A stretch of 64,000 nt of DNA, taken from positions 62,001 through 126,000 of the forward strand of contig JAQGEQ010000316.1 in assembly GCA_034620365.1 (NCBI GenBank). The letters are read 5' to 3'. The first letter of the stretch is position 1; each line of letters begins with the position of its first letter. Source of the DNA: Pegea sp. RAD2-039. Taxonomy: Eukaryota > Chordata > Thaliacea > Salpida > Salpidae. Shown one piece after another: positions 27,401 through 38,023 of this stretch. The notes beneath the pieces were generated by a model. It had not been told where the DNA came from. It did no database searches and saw only the letters and a list, made by a program, of their open reading frames with translations. Position numbers and translations under genes: made by a program.

Positions 27401-29760
27401 TGATTAAGTGCTTGAGATGTTTTATTGATCGCCAATCCATAAAGTTTTCTTTTTGTGCAGGACCTCCTACAAGCGGCTGACTATTTTCAGTTGAATTGTT
27501 TAAAGCGCTATTGCTCCAAGTTCCTTGTTCTAAATTTGGATGTCAACAATTGTTTCCGATTGATTTCTTTTGCTGGCTTACATTCCTTAGGTAAGACTCA
27601 TTAAGCAAATAACAAATAGGTTTTGAAGTTTTTAATTCTACTAATGTTGTTAATTACAACAAATTTTGATTTTACTATTCATCAGAATTGGTTGAATTTC
27701 ATAAACTGTTTTTCAGTTGAAATTATTATAAATTGTTTACCTTCAAAATTCAGTATTTGGTAAATAAAAACATCAGCTAAATCGAGTAAATACTTTTTAT
27801 TCACAAGAGTACTTGTCTCATATCATCTCTTTTTTGTCTATAATTTTCAATTTATTATTTTATAAGTTACAGAGATCACTAAAAGATAAATGATTGTAAC
27901 TGATCTTATCTTTGTAGAAAAACTGAAGAAGGCAGCAAAGAAATATTCGTTAAAGCATTTCTGTAAGACCTCACAAACCGAAGAATTTCTTCGTTTATCT
28001 TTAGAATCTCTCGTGCAATATTTGAAAGATGACAATTTGTATGTTGAAAGAGAAGAACATGTGTTTGAAGCTGTTGCTCGTTGGTTGTTTGTAAGTCGAT
28101 TTGTAATAAATACACTGAAATTAAAATTTAATTCTATCAAACAAAATTGAATTAAAATCAAGTTATTATCTCGCGTAAAGAGAATTAATTTTTCACGTTT
28201 TTGATTTTGTAGAAAAACAACAACACAGAACATTACTGTGAAGCCCTTAGCTGTGTACGATACACCTACCTCACATCTTCTTTTCTGTACAATGTAGTTC
28301 AAAACAGTGCTTTGTTTCGGGTAAGTATTTTGCTGGCTGGATTGCAAAAAGCAAATTTGTTGCTTGCAGGAGCATGAAGGAGCTCAAAAAATTTTTCAAG
28401 AAGCTTGTAAGTTGCATGCACTTGGCATCGGAAATGCTAAAACAGCTGTCAGTTTCATTGCCAAACCAAGAGCTTCTGCTGGTTAGTTAGGTTGTTGATG
28501 TTTTATTCAAGTTTTTTTTCATCTGTAAACATATTGAAGGTATTAGTACTGTTGTTGTGATGGTTGGTGGAATATGCTCTAATTCCAGATTGTCACAGAC
28601 TGATTGCTACAATAGTAATCGAGACAGATGGTGTCACCTTAGTAACATCTCTACACTCCATGACAGTGTCCACAGTTATAGGTGTGCCGCTCACTAAATT
28701 CGTAGAAAAGTACTCAATTCTTGTTTATTTATGTTGTAGTGTATGTGCTTTTGAAAATAATATATATATAACGGGAGGACATAGCAACATTGGAGCTACA
28801 GTTGATGCAGTTTCTATCTACATGTCAAACATCAACCAATGGAGTCTTCTGTCTTCAATGATACACCCGCGTGAGCGTCACGGCTCAGCTGCTTTAGATG
28901 GATGCGTTTACGTTGCAGGTATACAACTAACTTTTAAATAAATCACGTGAGATGACATCAACTTGTTTTTTTAACTCTTTAAATACTGATGTCTCTTGAA
29001 ATGTTTCTTGATTCGATAGGAGGGTTGTTGGCTTCTCAGAAAAACCGACGAAAGCCTGGTGTGTTGGAACTTGTAGAAAGATACCGACCTTCTTTTAACA
29101 AATGGGAATCTGTTAAATCACTGCCGAAGCGTTGTTACTCACCAGGTATGTCTACATCTTCATCATTAGTCAGATATTTAAATCCATGATACAGGAGTAC
29201 TTGCGTATAAAGAAAAGTTGTACATCATCGGTGGAGTAAGTATTGAAGAGGAAGGCTGCACCTTCAAAACTGTGTTAGATTGTGTTCAATGTTACAACCC
29301 CATAGATGACAGGTTTCCAGTCCTTTCTTCTAACTCCTAAATTGCTAAATGTTGATATTTCTTCAGTTGGACGGTCCGACCTCTCGGGCGCAGCTTGGCT
29401 AGACTTTCCTGTGTCATGCACAATGACTACTTCTATATGATTTCCAACAGTTCTAATTGGATTTACAAATATGATCCTCACAACTGCTCCATTGAGGAGT
29501 GGATGCAGATTCCGGGGAACAACATCGAATTTGCAGGTGGGATTGATCTTGTGGTTAGCTTTGTCCAGGTTTAAAAGTGTTTGTGTCCAGGTCTGGAAGT
29601 CTTTCATGACTATTTGCTAATCAGTGGAGGTCAGAGAGACAACGTCACTCTCAACATCATGATGACAGTGTGCTTCGAAACCAAAGTGATTGTCAAGGAA
29701 ACAGCAATGAATCGTTCTAGATGTATGCATGGTTGCGTTGTCATCAATAAATTCGGTTGA
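24413..29760 (+). CDS. BTB-BACK-Kelch protein (KLHL family)
   Basis: Substrate adaptor for Cullin-3 ubiquitin ligases by family. Fifteen exons: 24413-24523, 25104-25309, 26540-26615, 26763-26920, 27097-27214, 27461-27590, 27918-28090, 28213-28320, 28370-28481, 28540-28681, 28740-28918, 29020-29145, 29195-29312, 29367-29536 and 29591-29760, giving 698 residues with all phases consistent. Residues 1-~135 are a polar, Asn/Ser/Pro-rich extension with a basic RARRRRNK patch. The BTB domain follows (~140-245: FCDMKLVVDGKEIDCH, LILAASSPYFEALL), then BACK (~265-365), then about six Kelch blades marked by MVGGI, YITGG, YVAGG, YIIGG and LLISGG; the fifth blade is degenerate. I cannot say which KLHL subfamily it is. 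Intron 2 (25310-26539) carries a SINE. A TATTGCAG acceptor ends 17 bp before the ATG, suggesting a non-coding 5' exon or trans-splicing. Domain assignment is very secure. Confidence 0.93.
26061..26460 (+). mobile_element. tRNA-derived SINE, copy 1 (full length)
   Basis: About 400 bp in KLHL intron 2. The 5' head is tRNA-like, with an A box TGGTGAAGCGG at 26071-26081 and a B box GGCTCGATCAC at 26115-26125; the anticodon-loop region reads CTGTTAA (Asn-like). The G+C-rich body matches copies 2 and 3. The 3' end has a short AT-rich spacer, a near-palindromic GGCCGTTCGCGGCCGTT and an A run. Flanking ATTTAACATT and ATTTAACTTT look like a target-site duplication with one mismatch. Confidence 0.85.
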
Positions 29761-31159
29761 CATTTTTTAATCACGTGACTGTATTTTGAAAATGCAATAA
29801 CCCCCCCTCGATTGGAAATCTACATTCAGTGTGCTCAGTTTGTTTCCTCAAATCAAACTTGTTCAATTTTGTAGTTCTTCATAAAACGACAAATCAAAAT
29901 TAGTTTTTAAAACATTTATTTTATTTTTATATCTTCAAAACTTTCCGTTACAGCCACAAAAGATAACTTTCAGCTTTACAATGCCATTTTAGTGTCTTAC
30001 TTATTAATTACCTACCATTGAACTAATCCCAGTTCGGTTTGCTCAATTCATTGTTTTCAGTTTGTTTGTTGCGATTTTAAAGCACGATATTTGTGCAGAC
30101 GTTTTTATAAATTCGTCTGATATTTTTTTGAATAAAATCAATCAAACTCTTCATATCTAATATCAGCTTTATAGAATGTAATCAGAAAACTTCACTGAAT
30201 TTGAAATTAAAAGTCTTAATAACTCGCAAACAAGAGAGTCCCACTCAATCTTCTATCAGCAAATTAAATGGTGATGAACTGAAACAGATTCAAATGTGTT
30301 TAGTTAAACTCTACCTGTTATTTAGGTGATCAGATACAAGTACCTTCCAATATCTAAACAGGATTCGAAATTCCAGTTACATCTACTCTCATTGATCAAT
30401 ACAAAACTTCAATAGCAGCAAAAAAGAATTTTTTAACCTATAAACAATAAAATCAACTTTAAAAAGCTTCTAAACTTATTAACCAAACTGCTAACAGCCC
30501 CTGGCATGTCTCCAAACATTCGTCAGTTTGATGATTTAGTAGAGTTGGAAATTTTTATCAACAGAGATTGGGTTTTCTCAAAGTTTCTTCAAAATTTGTA
30601 ATGAATTTTTATATTGCGCTATAAAGCTTTACATATAGAGTTTCATAAGGACGAAAGATGTTTAAATCAGCAAGTCATTCCTTTACATATAGAGAGTATA
30701 TTTAAAGATATATTATGGATCAACCTTTGCAATGATGAGGACATCATCAAGTTATCAAAGTTGGATTCATAGCATCCAGGAATATTTTGTAACTCAATGA
30801 ATTTGCTCTAATCCAATTCATTGCAGATTTGGAAAATCCAAAGTCCTGGCAATAATGCCATGTCACTGGATCAACACTATTTGCTTCTCGTCACTTGTTA
30901 ACGAGTCGTTTAAGTTTCTGATTAGTTCCCAGTATGGAAAGACAAATATCAGTTGAATAGATGAATGAATTTGATGGCTCCAGCTTTGTTTAAAAACATT
31001 TTGAAATTCATATCTGTTCTTTGTTATTATGCAACATAAAAAATTCCTCACAGATTAGTATGTGTGAGCAGTACTGACCTTGTTAGTGAATTTTGTTATC
31101 TTTTGAAGAGGCTGGTCAACGCGTCGCCTTACTCTTTCATTAATCATCAATAATCGTCC
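29761..31159. other. Gap after the KLHL gene
   Basis: No gene called. Less A+T-biased sequence at about 30170-31080 gives broken protein-like translations on the minus strand (for example 31051-30863), which may be a decayed repeat. A 14-bp direct repeat CTTTACATATAGAG occurs at 30627-30640 and 30681-30694. Confidence 0.4.
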
Positions 31160-31509
31160 TTGTTTGTTATGTTGCGGGTACCACACCCACCTACCAGGCA
31201 GGGGATTCCTGGTTCCAGTCCATGTGGACACATATTTGCGACAAGGAAAAGTCCATATAAAAAAACCCGGGTGGAAGGCTGAAGTTGAGGCCCGGTAGGC
31301 AGCTTGTCACTGTACCTAGTGTCGTTCTGTCAGCTCCTGCCACACTAGTTGGGCGCAGCTGCATCAATCTGTCTGTTTGGCTGCATAATCTGGTTGGCGT
31401 GGAAAGTGGAATCCTGCTGCATGGGTAAGAGCTGGGCATTCATAACCCACTACCCTATCACGTATATATATATACGCGTGGTTGTTCTCGGTCAAAGCAG
31501 GCCAAAAAA
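31160..31509 (+). mobile_element. tRNA-derived SINE, copy 2
   Basis: Same family and orientation as copy 1, with long shared blocks: TGGACACATAT, GACAAGGAAA, a CAGCTGCATCAATCTGTCTG body segment and GGAATCCTGCTGCATGGGTA. A good B box, GGTTCCAGTCC, lies at 31211-31221; the A box region is two bases shorter than in copy 1 and weaker. An internal block present in copy 1 (about 26188-26240) is missing. It ends in a TATATATATA spacer and a G-rich tail like copy 1. Confidence 0.82.
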
Positions 31510-34500
31510 TACCTTAAACTTTTTAGTTTTAAGTCAATTTTTTTCGCTACATATATTTTTCCAAACATGAAAATAACTTGCTGAATAGTTTCGCCATTTA
31601 AATATGCTTTCATCATTTGGGTGAGTCTAAACTTGAACGATTTTTAGTAATTTATGTTGAATTATTACATTTAAACAAGCTAGTCTGTTTCTTGCATACC
31701 AAATTGATAGCCAATAAATGTTCTTTGCAGCATTCGTACTAAGAGCAATGTGTGGTGTCTCCCAACATAAAACAATTTAATAGTTTTTATTCCGTGAATT
31801 CATCTACTTCAATTTGATATTTTTCTCTTTCTAAACATTTTGAAATGATTAGTATTCTTGCTGAATATTTCCAGTTTCTAAAGTTCTTTTGAGATTATAG
31901 TTAAAAACTCAAAAATGAAACAGTTTTGATTGGCTTGTAATGTTTTTAACTCATCAACCACTATTGACATATTTATGATCAACTTAATGATGTTTCTGTC
32001 ATGACATGATAAGCTACAAGTATTTAAAGTAAATTCTAATAAAAACCACAATTTTTAAAAAATGATTAATATTTATTAATGAGAAACTAATCAAACATAA
32101 TAATGATGTTTGTATAGCAACATTATACGTGAATAAGTTTTGATCATGTTTATTATTTAAAACTTTTTTAACATAATCAGAACAACTTAAATTTTTAATT
32201 TTTTAAATTGCTGATTTTGAGAAAAAAAAACGTTTAAAAATAAGCACAAAATGATAACTGTGCAATTTATATGAACAACTCAGTATTTGTTCGAAAGAAT
32301 TACGTTTATTTGTTAATTACTTAATGAAATTTCATTTTTACCGGCATTTGTTTGCTACCAAGTTTCACTTTTTTATTCGAATTTTCGTTATTTTGCACAA
32401 ATATGGTTGCTACAAAAAAGTAAGAAAGTAAAAGACATAATAGAATGTTCAGCTTAAAAAAGATTCATAGAAAACTTTCGAAAATTGAATTTTTCAAATT
32501 AATTTTTCAATGTAAAATAGTACCATAAAACAAACAGTATCTAAGGTTTAACTGAAAAATCAATTAATTCTTTGCTTTAGTTTTATAGTCATCAAATGTA
32601 AACGCAATCTTTACGATTTAACTCCACTTTTAAGCTAATAATCATTAAAATTTCGACCAAATATTAGCAACTTTGCGGCAGAAAATTAAATCACTGATCT
32701 TTTGAAGGATCAAACAACTGAAATAAGTAAACAAGATTTGGTTGTAAAAGTAATTGTAAAAGATTTACAAAAGCTTTAATGATATAAGAGATTTCTTTAT
32801 GTCTGGATGTTGGGAGAGAAAATTTTGATTAAAATTCATCTTTGATTTTGAAAAAAATTATTTAGTTTAAAATTAAGTTATATCTAAACAAATCCATTTA
32901 GTCCCAAACTAGATCTTGGTATCAATACTTTCATTTGAGATAAGATACCAGTTTTTTATCAACTCTATTTATTATATTTTAAAACTCATCTTGCTAACTA
33001 AGCTGTTAGGATAAGGCTAAAGTGTTCAGTTTAGTATTTAAAAAAAGCTTTCTACGTTCAAACATTAAGGAGAAAGCTTATGATTAATATTATAGATCAC
33101 AAATGAGTCTTTAGGTAGGTGATAATTTTTGAGAAAACAAACATTTTATTTCGTTTAATATATTTTACAACTTATTAAAACTGTTTAAAAATAAACGATA
33201 TTTTTTACATTTGAAAACTACTGATTTCATTTGATTACTGTCAGTTAAAAACAAATTTTTAGAACTGACAATTTTGAAAAACTTTAATACTTGCTTTTCT
33301 TCTAAAACGGAAGAATTTTTAACAATTATTTGTTCAAAATGAAACGGCACAAAAGTATTTTTTGAATTTACAAATAGCTTAAAACATAATTCCAGCAACA
33401 ATTTAAAAATCATGAATGAGTTGAAAATCGATATGATTTTCTTTATACAATTTTTAATAACAGAATTTCTTTATAAGATATTTTGACCACAATGAATGAC
33501 TATTTAGAATACCATCTAGAGTCATTTTAGCTGTTTGATGATAAAGCTGCTGTCTGATTGTTTTATGAAACAAACCTTCGGGGCATAAAGTTGTTAAATG
33601 TCAATTTTTTACTTTTTAAGAACTTGTCTATACTAAATATACGATAGTATTTTGCAAACAGTTAATTTTGGTTTGTGTATTACAACCCGGCCAGTGAAAG
33701 ATTTTAAACTTTATGCTTCATTTGAAATACTATTTTGTGAAGTAGAAAATACAGAAAGCTAACTTATTCACGCAACAAAGGAAACGGTTACTGTCTATAA
33801 GCTGTCCTCAATCAGTCATACAAATGATTTCTTATATTTTGGATATCTAACGATTGATTGAAAAAAACTTTAAACTGATTTACACGATTTCAGAGTTTAA
33901 CTTTTTATCTTAAAACTGTTTGAAAATTGCAAACTTTTTAATTGTTTTTAAATCAGCTTTTATAAAGTAAAAAACAAACCTAGATTTTTTTTTGAAAAAA
34001 TAACAACTCATAATAAAACATTTATTCAAACAAAAAATAAAAAAATTAGAAAGAAAAATTCATATTTCATTATTCAATTTGTTAGAGCTAATAAAATATT
34101 GTCATAAAATTGCAGAGAAGTTATTAAAACGATCAAAGTTTAGTTTATCAAATCCAAATAATAATTATTATTATCATTAAACTATTTTTTATCTTAAAAT
34201 TTGATAGTTATGTCAAACGAAAGTCTAGAAAGTATGAAAAAGTGAAGAAGTTATGTCAGGTTCATAATACAACCGTTACCCTGTGCAAAGTTGAAGTATG
34301 TGTTGTTCTATTATTCGCCTCACTAGCTCAAATAAACTATCGACAAGAGCGAAACAAAAACTGCCTAACAGTGGCTTTGTCAAATCATTGAGTATAAAAA
34401 CTCCAATTAATCAATCAAATTAAAAGTTTGGTTCACAAAGTTGCTCACTAAAATTATTAATTCTTATCTCGACTTTCTAATGATGCAATAACTGGGTGGT

Positions 34501-34624
34501 TTTGGGTTTTTCCTATCGAGCAATATACATGTTTTGGTCCATTTTTAAATAAAATAGGTAACAAAAAAAGCTTCAATAAATTTGCAAGTTAGGAAAATTT
34601 TAAGAATTAATAAATATTAAAAGT
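31510..34624. other. Gene-free 3.1 kb region
   Basis: A+T-rich DNA with no supported exon. The open frame at 33413-33165 (minus) is Phe/Lys/Leu-rich and unconvincing. Confidence 0.55.
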
Positions 34625-37600
34625 TTATTCAACTTTTTCAAGAACTGAAGGTAATCTTGCTACAAACATCTCTCTTCCTACAACACATAAAATTGACAAA
34701 TTTCCTAAAGATAGAACTTGACGAACGTCTGGCAAAGTAAGAGCACCCCCTCCAACTCTGATCGTCCTCGTTTTTTCACCAGTTCTCACATCCCACAACA
34801 GAATTTCACCCTTACTTCCACTAACACACCAATTACTGTTGAGTAGACAAAGAGCGTCCCATGATTGTTCTGCTAGATGAATAGTCCGTAAAAACCTACC
34901 AGATTTCCGGGACCAAACACAAATTTGATCATCTTGTGCTGATGAAACGATATGCCATTCACTACAACACACCATTAGCACAGATGCTTTATGTTCGTTT
35001 AACTTCATGATGTAACTTTCTTTACGTAAACTCCACAAACAAACAGAACCGTCGCTAGCACCACTTACAGCAGCAAAAGGATGAGTTAATTCGAGATGTA
35101 GAGCAGTAACAGCACCACAATGACCAAAAAACGTTTGCTCACATGTACCAGTTTTCAAATCAAATAATTTTAAAGTGTTATCGGAACTACCAGTTACAAG
35201 ACGAGTGCTGTGCAACTTCAGAACAGTGATAGGTCTTTGGTGAGCAGATTTAACTGTATGTTTCGAAACTAGCTGAAGATTTTCACATTCTAAAATACTG
35301 TTCAGTGGATGATTCAAACCGTTTACAACTCGCTGTCTGTTGTGACCTCTGTATTGAAGGTTTGAGTCAGGTGATGGATTAGTGATGATTAAGTCAAAAA
35401 AGTCAAGGGTGCCGTTAATACGGGCACACACTAATGTGCCATCTTCACATACCATGTGTAATACACTGGCTTTATTGGAGCCATGCAAACCTTTCAATGT
35501 TCCACTAACTGAATCCCATATTTCAATATTACCGTTTTCACAGCCAGCAAATACAAATTTATCTTTAATTAAAAGAGTCCACACAGAGGATCTTTGCGTT
35601 ATACAACTACCATTTGAGTTTTGTGAGTCAACTCCATTGAGTTGGTTGTATTTTCTACTAATAGTACAACAGCACTCTCCTGAATATGAATCCCACACTT
35701 TAATTTCCCCTGATAAGTCAGATGACGCGACAGATACACCATCTATATCAACAACATTGATCTGACACACATGCCCTGTTAGAGCTAAAGGTACACAGTC
35801 TCCAGCTGAACTGTAATATTCATCTGAAAATGTTTGTTTCGAAACTCTTTTCTTCCAATTTGCATAATTACGACTACAAATACATTTGTACAAGACTGTA
35901 GCCATCATAAACAAAAAAATTCCAGACACACCCCCAATCAGTAGAGTCATATAATATTGAAGTCTCGTTTCCATTTCATACCTCCCAAATTCCAAATGCT
36001 CATTTTGGGATATATCTATCTGTGGTAATACTAGTTCATGTTCTTTTTCAATTCTTTCATCAATGTTTGGATTTAGTTTAGTCAAATCTAATTTGTTGAT
36101 AATTGGAATTGCTATTGATGGTAGTATGCTGATGTAATTGTTATTCAAAGAAATGTTATAATAAGCAAAAAGCGTCGGCCAATGTCGGTAAGATAATTGT
36201 TCAAATGATAGTAAGTCTTTTGCATTAAAACTTATATCTGAAAAGACGTCAACTTCTTCATGATTCTGTTCTAATAGAGTTACATCACGTCTCGATAGTA
36301 ACTGAGTTTTATAAGAAAAATGTGAAGAGGTGCTTCTTTCATTAAAAAACAAAGATAAAACGTACCAAGCAGTAAATAAAGTGAGTAAAGAACGTTGAAC
36401 TACTTTTGTTTTGGCGAAAAAAAAGAAAACTTTGAGACGTTTGGAAAATTGCACAATTTGAGAGCTACCAATCTCGAGGAGATGGGTCGGCTTGATGTGC
36501 TTTTCTACTTCTACGCTTCTTTTCACGCGCTCCAAAGATGCCTTGAAACTGTAATTAAATTTATACTCATCAATGTAACTTCCATTCAGAGAACACTTTG
36601 ATGTCTCTTCTAATAAATCCAATCTTCTTCTAATATCAATTGAAAGAATAGGAACAAAAAATGTCATGTGCATGAAAAAATCGGAAAAAGTCGCGATCCC
36701 GAAGAAGCGAGCTATTTCCTGAAACTCAGGAGATCCACTACATAAAGCAACAGTGACAATAAAATACTGTAGAAGAAGACTCTTAAAAATTGAATATCCT
36801 TCTTTGCTAAGACCAATCGCAACCCTCTCTTCAGCTTCATCATGATTTGAAGTTGTAACAACTGACTTGGTTGTTCCGAGAATATTTTCAAGGCATAGGA
36901 AGCAAACTAGATAAGGATATAGCTCACTGCTAATGTGAATTGGTGTAAAACCCAATCTAACACATAAGCCAACTGATGTCATTAAGCTTGCCATACTACT
37001 AATAATTGCGCTGACTGCCATTCCAAGCTTACTCTTTAAAAAGTGAATTTTTTTGACAGAGAAATAAATGTAACCACCAAATATTACATCAACAGTAAGT
37101 AGTTTGTATAAATCAGAGATTTTTAATTGAGGTTTATAATTGATATGTGTTAATATCTGAGAAGAATTTCGACAAATATTATTTTCTTCATCATGTTTTT
37201 GCCAACAACTCTCAGTATAAGATGTCAGCAGTGGAACTTGATATACATCTTGTAAAAACTTTTGCAATTCATGTATCTGAATTGGATCATACTTCTTTAA
37301 GACAATTGTAACAGCATATGATAGTAAATGGTTACTTTTTTTTGAATAAAAAAACTTTACTCCGTTAGATTTAGATGGTATACCAAATAATAGTTCTTCT
37401 ACTGAAGGTGATTTATTAATAGTCTTCCCAGCATATTGCATAATAGTTTTCATTACATCTTTGTCATTTTCAAAAAGAACTTCTTGACCTTTCCAAAATA
37501 GTGCAGGAGATACTACCAAACATCCATTATTTGGGAATAAAAATTTAAACCTTTTGTTATCTTTAATCACATTATTTGAAAAATGATAACAATTATCAAA

Positions 37601-38023
37601 AACAGATGAGTTATTGTAAGTGAATTTGCTTAATACATTCAAAAACTGAAAAACACTAGAAACTGAACTACGAAATGCTGCTTTTTGAGATTTATCATCT
37701 CCAGGCCAAGGTCTAACAGTTGACTTGATAATAAACTGTTGGATATAAGCAAGGGGTTCAGACTCATTTAACCAAGAAGGTAACTCATCCTGTATAAGAT
37801 TATTCTGCCATGATTGATCAAATGATAAGTTTTTTGAAGCTGTGGAAAACTTTGATGGCTCATTGCCTGGCAATGGTAAGTTTAATAAGGGATAACAAAA
37901 CAAGATAATTATTACACCTGAAAACAAAATCATTTGCCATGGGTGTTTTGATGCAAACAATCCATAGGAATAAAAGACTTTTTCAACCATCTTTATTAGA
38001 TCTAAATAAAGTTGGAAAGCCAT
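34625..38023 (-). CDS. SCAP: SREBP cleavage-activating protein, single exon
   Basis: ER sterol sensor that escorts SREBP to the Golgi for processing when sterols are low. One uninterrupted exon of 1,132 residues (vertebrates ~1,280). The start is ATG 38023 in an ACCATGG context; the frame is open a few codons upstream without another ATG. The N-terminus has a first membrane helix (MILFSGVIIILFCYPLL) followed by the family's LPLPG, then a luminal loop. The sterol-sensing domain, about residues 310-460, includes YIYFSVKKIHFLKSK, FPYLV-like YPYLVCFLCLEN, TKSVVTT, and LSIDIRR with the Asp equivalent to human D443. After a second luminal region (SYRHWPTLFAYYNISL) and a last membrane helix come WD40 repeats (GSSDNTLKLFDLKTGTC, SGASDGSVCLWSL) and the terminal PSVLEKVE. 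The COPII sorting hexapeptide MELADL of mammals is not kept. Identification is certain. Confidence 0.97.
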   Translation of the reverse strand: MAFQLYLDLIKMVEKVFYSYGLFASKHPWQMILFSGVIIILFCYPLLNLPLPGNEPSKFSTASKNLSFDQSWQNNLIQDELPSWLNESEPLAYIQQFIIKSTVRPWPGDDKSQKAAFRSSVSSVFQFLNVLSKFTYNNSSVFDNCYHFSNNVIKDNKRFKFLFPNNGCLVVSPALFWKGQEVLFENDKDVMKTIMQYAGKTINKSPSVEELLFGIPSKSNGVKFFYSKKSNHLLSYAVTIVLKKYDPIQIHELQKFLQDVYQVPLLTSYTESCWQKHDEENNICRNSSQILTHINYKPQLKISDLYKLLTVDVIFGGYIYFSVKKIHFLKSKLGMAVSAIISSMASLMTSVGLCVRLGFTPIHISSELYPYLVCFLCLENILGTTKSVVTTSNHDEAEERVAIGLSKEGYSIFKSLLLQYFIVTVALCSGSPEFQEIARFFGIATFSDFFMHMTFFVPILSIDIRRRLDLLEETSKCSLNGSYIDEYKFNYSFKASLERVKRSVEVEKHIKPTHLLEIGSSQIVQFSKRLKVFFFFAKTKVVQRSLLTLFTAWYVLSLFFNERSTSSHFSYKTQLLSRRDVTLLEQNHEEVDVFSDISFNAKDLLSFEQLSYRHWPTLFAYYNISLNNNYISILPSIAIPIINKLDLTKLNPNIDERIEKEHELVLPQIDISQNEHLEFGRYEMETRLQYYMTLLIGGVSGIFLFMMATVLYKCICSRNYANWKKRVSKQTFSDEYYSSAGDCVPLALTGHVCQINVVDIDGVSVASSDLSGEIKVWDSYSGECCCTISRKYNQLNGVDSQNSNGSCITQRSSVWTLLIKDKFVFAGCENGNIEIWDSVSGTLKGLHGSNKASVLHMVCEDGTLVCARINGTLDFFDLIITNPSPDSNLQYRGHNRQRVVNGLNHPLNSILECENLQLVSKHTVKSAHQRPITVLKLHSTRLVTGSSDNTLKLFDLKTGTCEQTFFGHCGAVTALHLELTHPFAAVSGASDGSVCLWSLRKESYIMKLNEHKASVLMVCCSEWHIVSSAQDDQICVWSRKSGRFLRTIHLAEQSWDALCLLNSNWCVSGSKGEILLWDVRTGEKTRTIRVGGGALTLPDVRQVLSLGNLSILCVVGREMFVARLPSVLEKVE

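Noticed and set aside
27847..28347. 166-codon open frame on the minus strand
   Set aside because: It lies antisense to KLHL exons 7-8, which have clear BACK-domain conservation; its translation has no family likeness.
30627..30694. 14-bp direct repeat CTTTACATATAGAG, 54 bp apart
   Set aside because: No inverted termini, coding remnant or further copies; may be chance or a trace of local duplication.
35382..35765. 127-codon plus-strand open frame
   Set aside because: Antisense shadow of the SCAP WD40-coding region.
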